Shown here: piece by piece, positions 12,417 to 20,598 of the stretch
Layout: each line of letters starts with the position of its first letter
Numbering within the stretch: position 1 is the first letter of the stretch
Assembly (NCBI RefSeq): GCF_030116705.1
Contig: NZ_JAOTIK010000001.1
Location: 1,693,001-1,757,000, forward strand
Reading direction: 5' to 3'
Source of the DNA: Streptomyces sp. ML-6
GTDB taxonomy: Bacteria > Actinomycetota > Actinomycetes > Streptomycetales > Streptomycetaceae
Length of the DNA stretch: 64,000 bases
Program-made: the position numbers and the translations under genes
The notes under the pieces: model-generated
Database searches by the model: none
What the model was told of the DNA's origin: nothing
The model's input: only the letters and a program-made list of their open reading frames with translations

Positions 12417-15053
12417 ATGGAGTTGATCGCAGGAAGTCCGGCCGGGCCGCGGCCGGACGGCACGGGAGCGACGGTCCACGACGGGGCGGACGCGACGGGT
12501 CGGCACGACGCGGAGGCGGACCGGCACGGTACGGAGGCGGCGGGTGGGCGCGGTACGGAGGCGGCGGCTCCGGACGGCGCGGGCCGGGGCCTGGAGGGGC
12601 AGGACCTGGCGGGGCGGGCGGACCTGGGTGACCGGGCACGCGGCTCCCTGCTCGGTCTCGCGGTCGGCGACGCGCTCGGCGCACCGGCGGAGAACCTGCG
12701 GCCGTCCGAGATCCGCCGCCGCTGGGGCCGGATCGAGGGCTTCGTGCGCGAGGACCCCGCGGGCACGGACGACACGGAGTACGCGATCTTCTCCGGGCTG
12801 CTGCTCGCCCGGCACGGTTCCGCGCTGACCGTCACGCACGTGGAGCGGGCCTGGCACCTGTGGATCGCCGACCTGGACGAGGGCCCGTTCCGCGGGGCCG
12901 GGTTCAGCGAGCGGGGGACGCTGGAGAACCTGCGCCGGGGGCTCGCCGCCCCGATCTCCGCCCAGCACCGGCACGCCTGGAGCGACGGACTGGCGATGCG
13001 GGCGGCCCCGTTCGGCGTCTTCGCGGCGGGCCGGCCGGACGAGGCGGCGCGGCTGGTCGCGGTGGACGGCCGGGTCAGCCACGACGGGGAGGGCATCTAC
13101 GGCGGCCAGGCGGTGGCGGCCGGGGTGGCCGCGGCGATGACGGGGGCCGGAGTCGCCTCGGTGATCGCCGCCGCGCTGTCCGTCGTCCCGATGGACTCCT
13201 GGACGGCGCGTTCGCTGCGGCGCGCGGTGGCGGCGGCGCAGCGCGGCTACCCCGACCGGCTGACCATGGAGCGCGCGGTGCGCTCCGCCGTGGTCGTCGG
13301 CGGCTACCCCTGGACGGACCTGGCGCCCGAGGCGGTCGGGCTGGCCTTCGGCGCGTTCGCCGCCGCGCGCGGGGACTTCCGTACGGCGGTGCTGACCGCG
13401 GTCAACATGGGCCGCGACGCGGACACCACGGCCGCGGTGGCCGGGGCCCTGGCCGGTGCCCTGCACGGGATGTCCGCGATCCCGCGGCACTGGGGGGAGG
13501 CGATCGGCCCGGTCCGGGGCAGCTGCCTGCCGACGATGCGGGGCCACCACGTCCTGGAGATCGCGGAGTTGCTCACCCCGGACGACCCGGAGAACACGGA
13601 GGACACGAGCGGCCCGGGCGACGTGGGCGGTGCGACTGATGCGGACGGTACGACTGATGCAGGCGTGGTCCCGGCGGACGGTACGGCCCCGGCCTCGCCC
13701 CGGCCCCGACCCCGGCCCCGACCCCGGCCCCGCCCCCGTAACGGCACACCCCCGGCCCCGACCTCCGCCCCACCCCCTGCCGAACCCGCCCCCGGCCTCG
13801 CCGTCCCACACGAGGCTCCCCCCTCCCCCGTCCCCCGGCTCCGCGTCCGGACCGGTCCGGGGCGGCGGGCCAGGATCGAGGGGCTGCTGCTCGGGCTCGC
13901 CGCCGGGGACGCCGCCGGGTGGCCCGCCGCCCGGCACCGGGCGGCCCGGATGCCCGAGTGGACCCGGCGCCTGACCCGGGAACTCGACACCTTCGCCGAG
14001 CAGAACGCCACGACCACGCTGCCCGTCCCCATCGCGCTCAACCAGCCGCCCGAGCCCCTGCGGCTGGGCCCGTCCGACGACGCCGAATGGGCGGCGTTCG
14101 CCGCCGGTACCCTGCTCACCTCCGCGGTCGGCCCGCTGCACGGGCTGTCCCCCGGGCGCCGGATGCGGGCCGCCGTCGACGTCGCCTGGAACGCGCTGGC
14201 CGCCGAGGTCGCCGCGGCCGCCGCCCGCGCCCCCGAGGTCGAGTCCGCGGTGCTCCCCCTGCGCGCCCGGATCTCGGTGCGGGCCGGCCTCGGCAACCTC
14301 GCCGCCGGGCTGCGTCCGCCCGCCACCGGCCACGACAACCCGCACTACTTCGACGACGCGGCCTGCGTACGGGCCGCCGTGCTCGCCGTCGCCCATCCCG
14401 CCGACCCCGCCGCCGCGGCCGGGCTCGCCGAGTTCGACGCCCGCTACACCCAGGACGGCGACGGGGTGCACGGCGCCCGCGCCATGGCCGCCGCGATCGC
14501 CGAGGCGCTGGGCGGCGCGGACGTGGACACCGCGGTGAACGCCGCGCTCGCCCAGCTCCCCGACGGCACGGAGATCGCCCGCAACGCCGCCCACGCGGTC
14601 CGGATCGCCCGCGACTTCGTCGGCGAGGAGGCGGGCGCGTTCGCCCTCGTACCGGTGCTGGAGCACCAGATCGTCGACCACGTCTACAGCTACGGGATCG
14701 CCGCGGCCGAGACCGTCCCGGTCGCCCTCGCCCTGGCCACCGCCGCCCGCGGCCGGATCGCCCAGGCCGTTCCGGCGGCGGCGTGCCTGTCCCGGGTGGC
14801 CGACTCCGCACCGGCCCTGGCGGGCGCGCTGACCGGTGCGCTCGGCGGCATCGGCACCGTTCCGGACGGCTGGCGCGAGTCCTGCCGCACCCTGGCCGGA
14901 TGCGCGCTGCCCCGGCTCGCGGGCACCGATCTCATCGAACTCGCCGGGCTGCTGGCAGACACGGAACCGAAGCCCTCGGGTGGACAATTCGGACATGACA
15001 TCCATGACGGCCAGTCGGTCCGCGACGGGACCCACGGCACTCACACTCGATGA
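12417..15053 (+). CDS. Tandem ADP-ribosylglycohydrolase-family protein (two domains)
   Basis: About 878 aa, more than twice the usual length, because two ADP-ribosylglycohydrolase (ARH/DraG-type) domains are fused. Domain 1 (residues about 72-390) has GSLLGLAVGDALGAPAE, the metal-binding DDTEYA (about 118-123) and the second metal motif GRDADTTAAVAGALAGAL (about 331). A Pro/Arg/Ala linker (about 395-480, repeated PRPRPR) follows. Domain 2 (about 483-860) keeps the fold but has GDAAGW, SDDAEW and RVADSAPALAGALTGAL where domain 1 has RDADT, so its Mg site looks incomplete. The ATG at 12417 has GAAGGG upstream; a ~60-residue low-complexity N-terminus precedes domain 1. It is the first gene of a six-gene operon and overlaps the next by 59 bp. 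Family members cleave ADP-ribose or related N-glycosides; the real substrate is unknown. Confidence 0.85.
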   Translation: MELIAGSPAGPRPDGTGATVHDGADATGRHDAEADRHGTEAAGGRGTEAAAPDGAGRGLEGQDLAGRADLGDRARGSLLGLAVGDALGAPAENLRPSEIRRRWGRIEGFVREDPAGTDDTEYAIFSGLLLARHGSALTVTHVERAWHLWIADLDEGPFRGAGFSERGTLENLRRGLAAPISAQHRHAWSDGLAMRAAPFGVFAAGRPDEAARLVAVDGRVSHDGEGIYGGQAVAAGVAAAMTGAGVASVIAAALSVVPMDSWTARSLRRAVAAAQRGYPDRLTMERAVRSAVVVGGYPWTDLAPEAVGLAFGAFAAARGDFRTAVLTAVNMGRDADTTAAVAGALAGALHGMSAIPRHWGEAIGPVRGSCLPTMRGHHVLEIAELLTPDDPENTEDTSGPGDVGGATDADGTTDAGVVPADGTAPASPRPRPRPRPRPRPRNGTPPAPTSAPPPAEPAPGLAVPHEAPPSPVPRLRVRTGPGRRARIEGLLLGLAAGDAAGWPAARHRAARMPEWTRRLTRELDTFAEQNATTTLPVPIALNQPPEPLRLGPSDDAEWAAFAAGTLLTSAVGPLHGLSPGRRMRAAVDVAWNALAAEVAAAAARAPEVESAVLPLRARISVRAGLGNLAAGLRPPATGHDNPHYFDDAACVRAAVLAVAHPADPAAAAGLAEFDARYTQDGDGVHGARAMAAAIAEALGGADVDTAVNAALAQLPDGTEIARNAAHAVRIARDFVGEEAGAFALVPVLEHQIVDHVYSYGIAAAETVPVALALATAARGRIAQAVPAAACLSRVADSAPALAGALTGALGGIGTVPDGWRESCRTLAGCALPRLAGTDLIELAGLLADTEPKPSGGQFGHDIHDGQSVRDGTHGTHTR

Positions 15054-16182
15054 ACGGATCACGGGCGCGCTGGTCGGCGCCGCGGTCGGTGACGCGCTCG
15101 GCGGCCCGGTCGAGGGCCGGTCGCCCGAGCAGATCGTGGCCCGCCACGGCGGCCGGATCGACGGGATCGTCGGCCCGTGGGACGGCGACCGGTGGCGCAC
15201 GGCGCGCCCCGTCGCCCCGTACCACAAGGGCGACGGGCACGTCACCGACGACACCCTGATGACCCATGCGCTGGTCCGGGTGTACGAGGCCGTGCGCGAC
15301 CACCTCGACGCGTACGCGGTCGCCGACCACCTCGTGCCGGAGCTGATCACCAACCTCCGCTGGATTCCCGAGCTGGAGGCCGAGGCTCTGCCGCTCCAGC
15401 GGATCTTCCTCGCCGAGAAGTGGATCGTCGCCCGGCTGCACTACGGTCACGTCGATCCGCGCGAGGCGGGCTGCGGGAACATCGTCAACTGCGGTGCGGC
15501 GATGTACATGGCCCCGGTCGGCCTGGTCAACGCCGCCCACCCGGAGGCCGCCTACGCCGAGGCGCTGGACGTCGCCGGTGCCCACCAGTCCAGTTACGGC
15601 AGGGAGGCTGCCGGGGTCTTCGCGGCGGCCGTCTCCGCCGCCTGTGCCCCGGGCGCGACGCCCGCCGGCGTCGTCGAGACCTGTCTGTCGCTCGCCAAGG
15701 ACGGCACCCGGGCGGCCATCGAGGCGGTGTGCGAAACGGCCGGCCGGTACGACGACTTCGAGTCGGCGCTGGGGCCGCTGCGCGCCGCGGTCGCCCCCTT
15801 CGACACGGTCGGCCCGGACTACCGCGCCCCGTCCCTCGCCGCCCGCCGGCCGTCCCGGCTGCACGCCATCGAGGAACTCCCGATCGCGCTCGGCATGCTG
15901 CTCGTCGCGGGCGGCGACTACCGGCACGCGGTGCTCGGCTCGGTCAACTACGGCCGGGACTGCGACTCGATCGCCACGATGAGCGGCGCCCTCGCGGGTG
16001 CGCTCGGCGGCGAGCGGGCCGTCCCCGCCGACTGGGCACGGACCGTCGCCGGGGCCAGCCGGCTCGACCTGCACGCCCCCGCCCGGACCCTGGCGCAGGT
16101 CGCCCGCGAGGTGTTCGCACGGGACGCGCTCCGGCGCCGCGCGCACGAGTCGGCGTTCGCCGCACTGGTGGGCACGGCATGA
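14995..16182 (+). CDS. ADP-ribosylglycohydrolase-family protein
   Basis: About 395 aa, single domain, normal length for the family. It begins soon after the start with GALVGAAVGDALGGPVEGRS, carries the first metal motif VTDDTLMTHAL (about 82-92) and the second NYGRDCDSIATMSGALAGALGG (about 318-339); both Mg-binding clusters look intact. No signal peptide or membrane segment, so it should be cytoplasmic. ATGs at 14995 and 15004 are both possible; either overlaps the upstream gene. Its stop overlaps the next ATG (ATGA). The DCDS variant of the second motif and long inserts suggest it is not a classic ADP-ribosyl-protein hydrolase but one of the diverse nucleoside- or glycoside-cleaving relatives (inference). 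Confidence 0.88.
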   Translation: MTSMTASRSATGPTALTLDERITGALVGAAVGDALGGPVEGRSPEQIVARHGGRIDGIVGPWDGDRWRTARPVAPYHKGDGHVTDDTLMTHALVRVYEAVRDHLDAYAVADHLVPELITNLRWIPELEAEALPLQRIFLAEKWIVARLHYGHVDPREAGCGNIVNCGAAMYMAPVGLVNAAHPEAAYAEALDVAGAHQSSYGREAAGVFAAAVSAACAPGATPAGVVETCLSLAKDGTRAAIEAVCETAGRYDDFESALGPLRAAVAPFDTVGPDYRAPSLAARRPSRLHAIEELPIALGMLLVAGGDYRHAVLGSVNYGRDCDSIATMSGALAGALGGERAVPADWARTVAGASRLDLHAPARTLAQVAREVFARDALRRRAHESAFAALVGTA

Positions 16183-17552
16183 CGGTACGGGTGACCTGGG
16201 TGCAGCCCGAGGACCTCGTCGGCCACGAACTGCGCCAGGCGGCCGAGGACGGCCGGGACGCCCGGGCCGTCGCACGCCGGTGGTACGAGGCGGGCGGCGC
16301 CCCCGCCCCGGAACGCGCGGGCGCATCCACCCCGCCGGCCCCGGAACTGCGCGCGCTCGCCGAGCGGCTGCTCGACGAACTCGCCCTGCTGGAGTCACCG
16401 TTGCGGAACGACGAGCCGACCGAGTGGGCCGAGGTCCGGGCCGCCTGCCCCGACTGGCCGGCCCCGCGCACCGACCCGCCACCGGCGGACCGGGACCGGC
16501 TGCACGCCGCCTGGCTGGGCCGGGCGGCCGGCTGCCTGCTGGGCAAGCCCGTCGAGAAGCTGCCGCTGGACGGCATCCGCGCGCTCGCCCGCGCCACCGG
16601 CAACTGGCCGTTGACCACCTGGTTCACCGCCCGGGGGCTGCCCCCCGCGCTGGCCGCCACCTACCCCTGGAACCGTCGCTCCGCGTCCTGCTCGCTGGCC
16701 GAGAACATCGACGGCATGCCCGAGGACGACGACCTCAACCACCCTTTGCTGACCCTGCTGCTGCTCCGGCGTCACGGTCCGTCCTTCACCACCGGCGACC
16801 TCGCCCGGCTCTGGCTCGACGAGCTCCCGGCGGGCCGGACGTTCACCGCCGAGCGGGTCGCGTACCGCAATCTGCTGGACGGGGTCGAGCCCCCGCACAC
16901 GGCCAGGTACCGCAACCCGTTCCGGGAGTGGATCGGCGCGCTGATCCGGGCCGACGTGCACGGCTGGACGCACCCGGGCGACCCGTCGGCCGCGGCGGAG
17001 CAGGCCCACCGGGACGCCGTCCTCAGCCACACCGCCAACGGGGTGTACGGGGCGATGTTCACCGCCGCCGCGCTCGCCGAGGCGGCCGGGGGCGGGAGCG
17101 ACGTGCACGCGTGCCTGGTCACCGGGCTGCGGGTCGTGCCGCCGCGCTCGCGGTTCGCGCACGCGGTGCGCTTCGGGATCGGGGCGGCCCGCGCGGGCGG
17201 TGACTTCGACGCGGTGGCCGACCGGCTGCACGCCGAGTACGGCGGGTACCACTGGGTCCACGTGCTGCCCAACGCCGCCCTGCTCGCCGCCGCCCTCACT
17301 CATGCCGACGGCGACTTCTCCGACTCCATCTGCCGTGCGGTGTCGGGTGGTTGGGACACCGACTCCAACGGTGCGACCGCCGGTTCGCTGGCCGGTCTGC
17401 TGGCCGGCGGGCCGGACCGGCTGCCCGGCCGCTGGACCGCCCCGCTGAAGAACCGGCTCGCCTCGTCCGTCCCCGGCTTCGACTCCGTCGGCTTCGACGA
17501 ACTCGCCGGACAGACCCACCGGCTCGCCCAGAAGGAGGCATTGTGCCCATGA
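16179..17552 (+). CDS. ADP-ribosylglycohydrolase-family protein with N-terminal extension
   Basis: 457 aa. An N-terminal region of about 100 residues (MTVRVTWVQPEDLVGHELRQ, then a Pro/Ala-rich stretch) precedes the ADP-ribosylglycohydrolase domain, which starts at GRAAGCLLGKPVEK (about 113). First metal motif: GMPEDDDLNHPLL (about 180); second: GGWDTDSNGATAGSLAGLLAG (about 390). Both acidic clusters are present, so it is likely an active hydrolase. It is coupled by ATGA overlaps to the gene before and to the PfkB kinase after it. The three family members in a row are clearly divergent from one another, which argues for distinct roles or a heteromeric complex rather than a recent duplication. 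Confidence 0.88.
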   Translation: MTVRVTWVQPEDLVGHELRQAAEDGRDARAVARRWYEAGGAPAPERAGASTPPAPELRALAERLLDELALLESPLRNDEPTEWAEVRAACPDWPAPRTDPPPADRDRLHAAWLGRAAGCLLGKPVEKLPLDGIRALARATGNWPLTTWFTARGLPPALAATYPWNRRSASCSLAENIDGMPEDDDLNHPLLTLLLLRRHGPSFTTGDLARLWLDELPAGRTFTAERVAYRNLLDGVEPPHTARYRNPFREWIGALIRADVHGWTHPGDPSAAAEQAHRDAVLSHTANGVYGAMFTAAALAEAAGGGSDVHACLVTGLRVVPPRSRFAHAVRFGIGAARAGGDFDAVADRLHAEYGGYHWVHVLPNAALLAAALTHADGDFSDSICRAVSGGWDTDSNGATAGSLAGLLAGGPDRLPGRWTAPLKNRLASSVPGFDSVGFDELAGQTHRLAQKEALCP

Positions 17553-18433
17553 CCGGCATCGCGGTGCTCGGCAGCACCAACATGGACCTCGTCGTCCGCG
17601 TAGCACGGGCCCCGGGGCCCGGGGAGACCGTCACCGGACGGGAGCTGCGCACCGTTCCCGGCGGCAAGGGCGCCAACCAGGCCGTCGCCGCCGCCCGCGC
17701 GGGCGCCGACGTGATCATGATCGGCGCGGTCGGGGACGACGAGTACGGCGCCCGGCTGCGGTCGAACCTGGAGCACGCGGGCATCGACACCGACCTGCTG
17801 CACACCACCGAGGGCCCCAGCGGCACCGCGCACATCGTCGTCGACGACACGGGCGCCAACTCCATCGTGGTGATCCCCGGCGCCAACGGCACCGTCACCG
17901 CGCTCGGCCCCGGCGAGATGGCCGCCATCGCGGGCGCCGAACTGCTCCTCCTCCAACTGGAACTGCCGATGTCCGCCGTGATCGAGGGCGCGCGGGTGGC
18001 CCACGCCCAGGGCGTGCGGACCCTGCTCACCCCGTCCCCCGCGCAGCCGCTGCCGTCCGAACTCCTCGACTGCGTCGACCTGTTGATCCCCAACGAGCAC
18101 GAGGCGGCGGCGCTCACCGGCTTCACCGATCCCCACGCGGCGGCGCGGCACCTGCTCGGCCTGGTCCCCGTGGTCGTCATCACGCTCGGCTCGCGGGGCT
18201 GCCTGTACGCGGCCCGGGGCGGCGAACCCGTCCTCTTCCCCGCCCCCGAGGTCACCGCCGTCGACACCACCGGGGCGGGCGACACCTTCGTCGGCACGCT
18301 CGCCGTGGCGCTCGGCGAGCGACGGCCCGTGCCCGAGGCCCTGGCCTGGGCCTCGTCGGCCGCCGCGCTCTGCGTGCAGCGGCCGGGCGCCTCCACCTCC
18401 ATGCCGTACCGCGGGGAGATCGACACCGCATGA
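17549..18433 (+). CDS. PfkB-family sugar kinase (ribokinase-like)
   Basis: 294 aa. PfkB/ribokinase fold: N-terminal GGKGANQAVAAARAGADVIM (about 36-55; signature 1), and C-terminal VTAVDTTGAGDTFVGTLAVALG (about 235-256; signature 2 with the catalytic Asp in GAGD). The usual order and length for ribokinase, which phosphorylates D-ribose at O5 with ATP; the sugar here could also be another pentose or a nucleoside. ATG at 17549 overlaps the preceding stop (ATGA) and has AAGGAGG ten bases upstream; an in-frame GTG two codons earlier is possible. Its place after three N-glycoside-hydrolase-like genes suggests it phosphorylates the sugar they release, as proposed for the similar E. coli yegTUV arrangement. 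Confidence 0.92.
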   Translation: MTGIAVLGSTNMDLVVRVARAPGPGETVTGRELRTVPGGKGANQAVAAARAGADVIMIGAVGDDEYGARLRSNLEHAGIDTDLLHTTEGPSGTAHIVVDDTGANSIVVIPGANGTVTALGPGEMAAIAGAELLLLQLELPMSAVIEGARVAHAQGVRTLLTPSPAQPLPSELLDCVDLLIPNEHEAAALTGFTDPHAAARHLLGLVPVVVITLGSRGCLYAARGGEPVLFPAPEVTAVDTTGAGDTFVGTLAVALGERRPVPEALAWASSAAALCVQRPGASTSMPYRGEIDTA

Positions 18434-19704
18434 ACAGGACCGCACAGGAACCTCCGACCGGACAAACACCTCCGACCGCACAGGCACCCCTGACCGGAGG
18501 ACAAACACCTCCGGCCGCGCAGGGGCCCCTGACCGGGCTGCGGGTCATCGATCTCGCCACGCTCTTCGCCGGTCCGCTCTGCGCCACCCTGCTCGGTGAC
18601 TTCGGCGCCGAGGTCATCAAGGTCGAGCACCCGAGCCGGCCCGACCCCTCCCGCGGCCACGGTCCGACGAAGGACGGCATCGGGCTGTGGTGGAAGCTGC
18701 TGGGCCGCAACAAGCGCAATCTGACCCTCGACCTGTCCGCCCCGGGCGGCCGGGACGTCCTGCTCCGGCTGGCCGCCGGGGCCGATGTGATCGTCGAGAA
18801 CTTCCGGCCCGGGACGCTGGAGCGCTGGGGGCTCGGCTGGGCGGAACTGCACGCCGCCAACCCCCGGCTGGTACTGGCCAGGGTCACCGGCTTCGGCCAG
18901 TTCGGCCCGTACGCGCACCGCCCCGGCTTCGGCACCCTGGCCGAGGCGATGAGCGGGTTCGCCGCGATCACCGGGGAGCCGGACGGCCCGCCGACGCTGC
19001 CGCCGTTCGGGCTCGCCGACTCGATCGCGGCCCTGGCCACCGCGTACGCCGTGATGACCGCGCTCGCCGGGCGCGACCGCACCGGGCGGGGACAGGTCGT
19101 CGACATGGCGATCATCGAACCGATGCTGACCGTGCTCGGCCCGCAGCCCATCTGGTACGACCAGCTCGGCTACGTGCAGCCGCGCACCGGCAACCGCTCC
19201 CGGAACAACGCGCCGCGCAACACCTACCGCACGTCGGACGGGCACTGGCTGGCGGTCTCCACCTCCGCGCAGTCGATCGCCGAGCGGGTGATGCGGCTGG
19301 TCGGCCGGGCAGAGCTGATCGACGAGCCCTGGTTCGCGTCCGGCACCACCCGCGCCGAGCACGCCGACGAACTCGACGAGGCGGTCGGCGACTGGATCGC
19401 CCGGCACACCCGCGAGGAGGCGGTCGCCGTCTTCGAGAAGGCGGAGGCGGCCATCGCGCCGATCCACGACGTCCGGGACGTGATGGAGGACCCGCAGTAC
19501 CGGGCCCTGGACTCGGTCACCGAGGTCGACGACCCGGAGCTGGGCCCGCTGCGGATGCAGAACGTCCTGTTCCGGCTCTCCGCGACACCGGGCTCGATCC
19601 GCTGGGCGGGCCGGCCGCACGGCGCGGACACCGAGGAGATCCTGACCGGGCTGGGCCTGTCGGGGGCGGAGATCGCCGCGCTGCGGGCGGAGCGTGTCCT
19701 GTGA
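18430..19704 (+). CDS. CaiB/BaiF family (class III) CoA-transferase
   Basis: 424 aa. After a 35-residue Pro/Thr/Gln-rich N-terminal stretch containing a repeated element, the class III CoA-transferase domain starts at LTGLRVIDLATLFAGPLCATLLGD and shows FGAEVIKVEHP, NKRNLTLDL, DVIVENFRPGTLERWGL and GQVVDMAIIEP, all typical family blocks. It should move CoA between an acyl-CoA and a carboxylic acid. The ATG overlaps the upstream TGA (ATGA), and its own TGA overlaps the next GTG (GTGA). Paired with the downstream CitE/HpcH-type lyase, it would activate an acid that the lyase then cleaves; the acid is not known. Confidence 0.92.
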   Translation: MNRTAQEPPTGQTPPTAQAPLTGGQTPPAAQGPLTGLRVIDLATLFAGPLCATLLGDFGAEVIKVEHPSRPDPSRGHGPTKDGIGLWWKLLGRNKRNLTLDLSAPGGRDVLLRLAAGADVIVENFRPGTLERWGLGWAELHAANPRLVLARVTGFGQFGPYAHRPGFGTLAEAMSGFAAITGEPDGPPTLPPFGLADSIAALATAYAVMTALAGRDRTGRGQVVDMAIIEPMLTVLGPQPIWYDQLGYVQPRTGNRSRNNAPRNTYRTSDGHWLAVSTSAQSIAERVMRLVGRAELIDEPWFASGTTRAEHADELDEAVGDWIARHTREEAVAVFEKAEAAIAPIHDVRDVMEDPQYRALDSVTEVDDPELGPLRMQNVLFRLSATPGSIRWAGRPHGADTEEILTGLGLSGAEIAALRAERVL

Positions 19705-20513
19705 CCTCGACGGTGCCGCTCACCTGGCTGTACGTCCCCGGGGACCGGCCGGAGGTGGTGCGCAAGGCGCGCGACTCGGGGGCGGACGTGGTGATCGTGG
19801 ACCTGGAGGACGCGGTCGCCCCGGACCGCAAGGAGTACGCGCGCTCGGCCACCGCCGAGCTGCTGTCCGAGCCGGCCGGCGAGGGGTCCGTGCCCCTGCA
19901 CGTCCGGGTCCACGCGGAGGCGGACGTGCGCGCCCTCGCCGGGTTGCCGGGCCTGGCCGGGCTCCGGCTGCCCAAGATCACCCACGCGGCGTCCGTCCAC
20001 CACATCGCGGCGGTGGCCCCGGGGGTGGCGCTCTGCCCGCTGCTGGAGTCGGCGCTGGGCATCGAGCACGCGTACACGGTCGCCGCCGCCCACCCCCAGG
20101 TGCGCTCCATCGCCCTCGGCGAGGCGGACCTGCGGGCCGATCTGGGCGTACGGGACGACGCCGGTCTCGACTGGTCGCGCAGCCGGGTCGTGGTCGCCGC
20201 CCGCGCGGCGGGGCTGGCGCCGCCCACCCAGTCGGTGTTCCCGGACGTCCGGGACCTGGAGGGGCTGTGGTCGTCCTGCGCCCACGGCCGGGAGCTGGGC
20301 TTCCTGGGCCGGGCGGCGATCCATCCCCGTCAGCTCCCGGTCATCGAGCGGGCGTTCCGTCCGACGGCGCGGGAGGTCGAGGCGGCGCAGGAGATCGTGG
20401 CGGCGGCGGTGACGGACGAGGGTGCGCTGGCCCTGCCGGACGGCCGGTTCGTCGACGCGGCGGTGGTCGCGTCGGCGCGCAGGACCCTGGCGCTGGCCGC
20501 GCGGGCGGGGTGA
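19701..20513 (+). CDS. HpcH/HpaI aldolase, citrate lyase beta (CitE)-like CoA-ester lyase
   Basis: 270-aa TIM-barrel lyase of the CitE/malyl-CoA lyase group: WLYVPGDRPEVVRKARDSGADVVIVDLEDAV at the N-terminus (with the Asp-Leu-Glu-Asp that binds Mg), LRLPKI, the Mg-binding Glu in LLESALGIEHAY, and GEADLRADLGV. Such enzymes reversibly cleave or form 3-hydroxy-acyl-CoA such as malyl- or citramalyl-CoA. The GTG at 19701 overlaps the upstream stop (GTGA). Last gene of the operon; a perfect hairpin follows 24 bases after the stop. It is short of the CitE tetramer partners (no CitD/CitF nearby), so it acts as a stand-alone lyase. Confidence 0.9.
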   Translation: MTSTVPLTWLYVPGDRPEVVRKARDSGADVVIVDLEDAVAPDRKEYARSATAELLSEPAGEGSVPLHVRVHAEADVRALAGLPGLAGLRLPKITHAASVHHIAAVAPGVALCPLLESALGIEHAYTVAAAHPQVRSIALGEADLRADLGVRDDAGLDWSRSRVVVAARAAGLAPPTQSVFPDVRDLEGLWSSCAHGRELGFLGRAAIHPRQLPVIERAFRPTAREVEAAQEIVAAAVTDEGALALPDGRFVDAAVVASARRTLALAARAG

Positions 20514-20536
20514 GGAGGGGCGCGTCCCGGGACACG

Positions 20537-20572
20537 CGCCGGGCCCCGGACCGTTCGGTCCGGGGCCCGGCG
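20537..20572. terminator. Perfect 16-bp terminator hairpin
   Basis: Stem 20537-20552 with 20557-20572, loop GTTC. Lies between the convergent ADP-ribosylglycohydrolase operon and lgt and can stop both. Confidence 0.85.
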
Positions 20573-20598
20573 CTTCGGCGTGTGCGGCCGGAGCGCGC

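Noticed and set aside
13690..13745. Repeated ccccgaccccgg as a possible CRISPR-like or tandem repeat array
   Set aside because: Coding microsatellite within one gene; no spacers.
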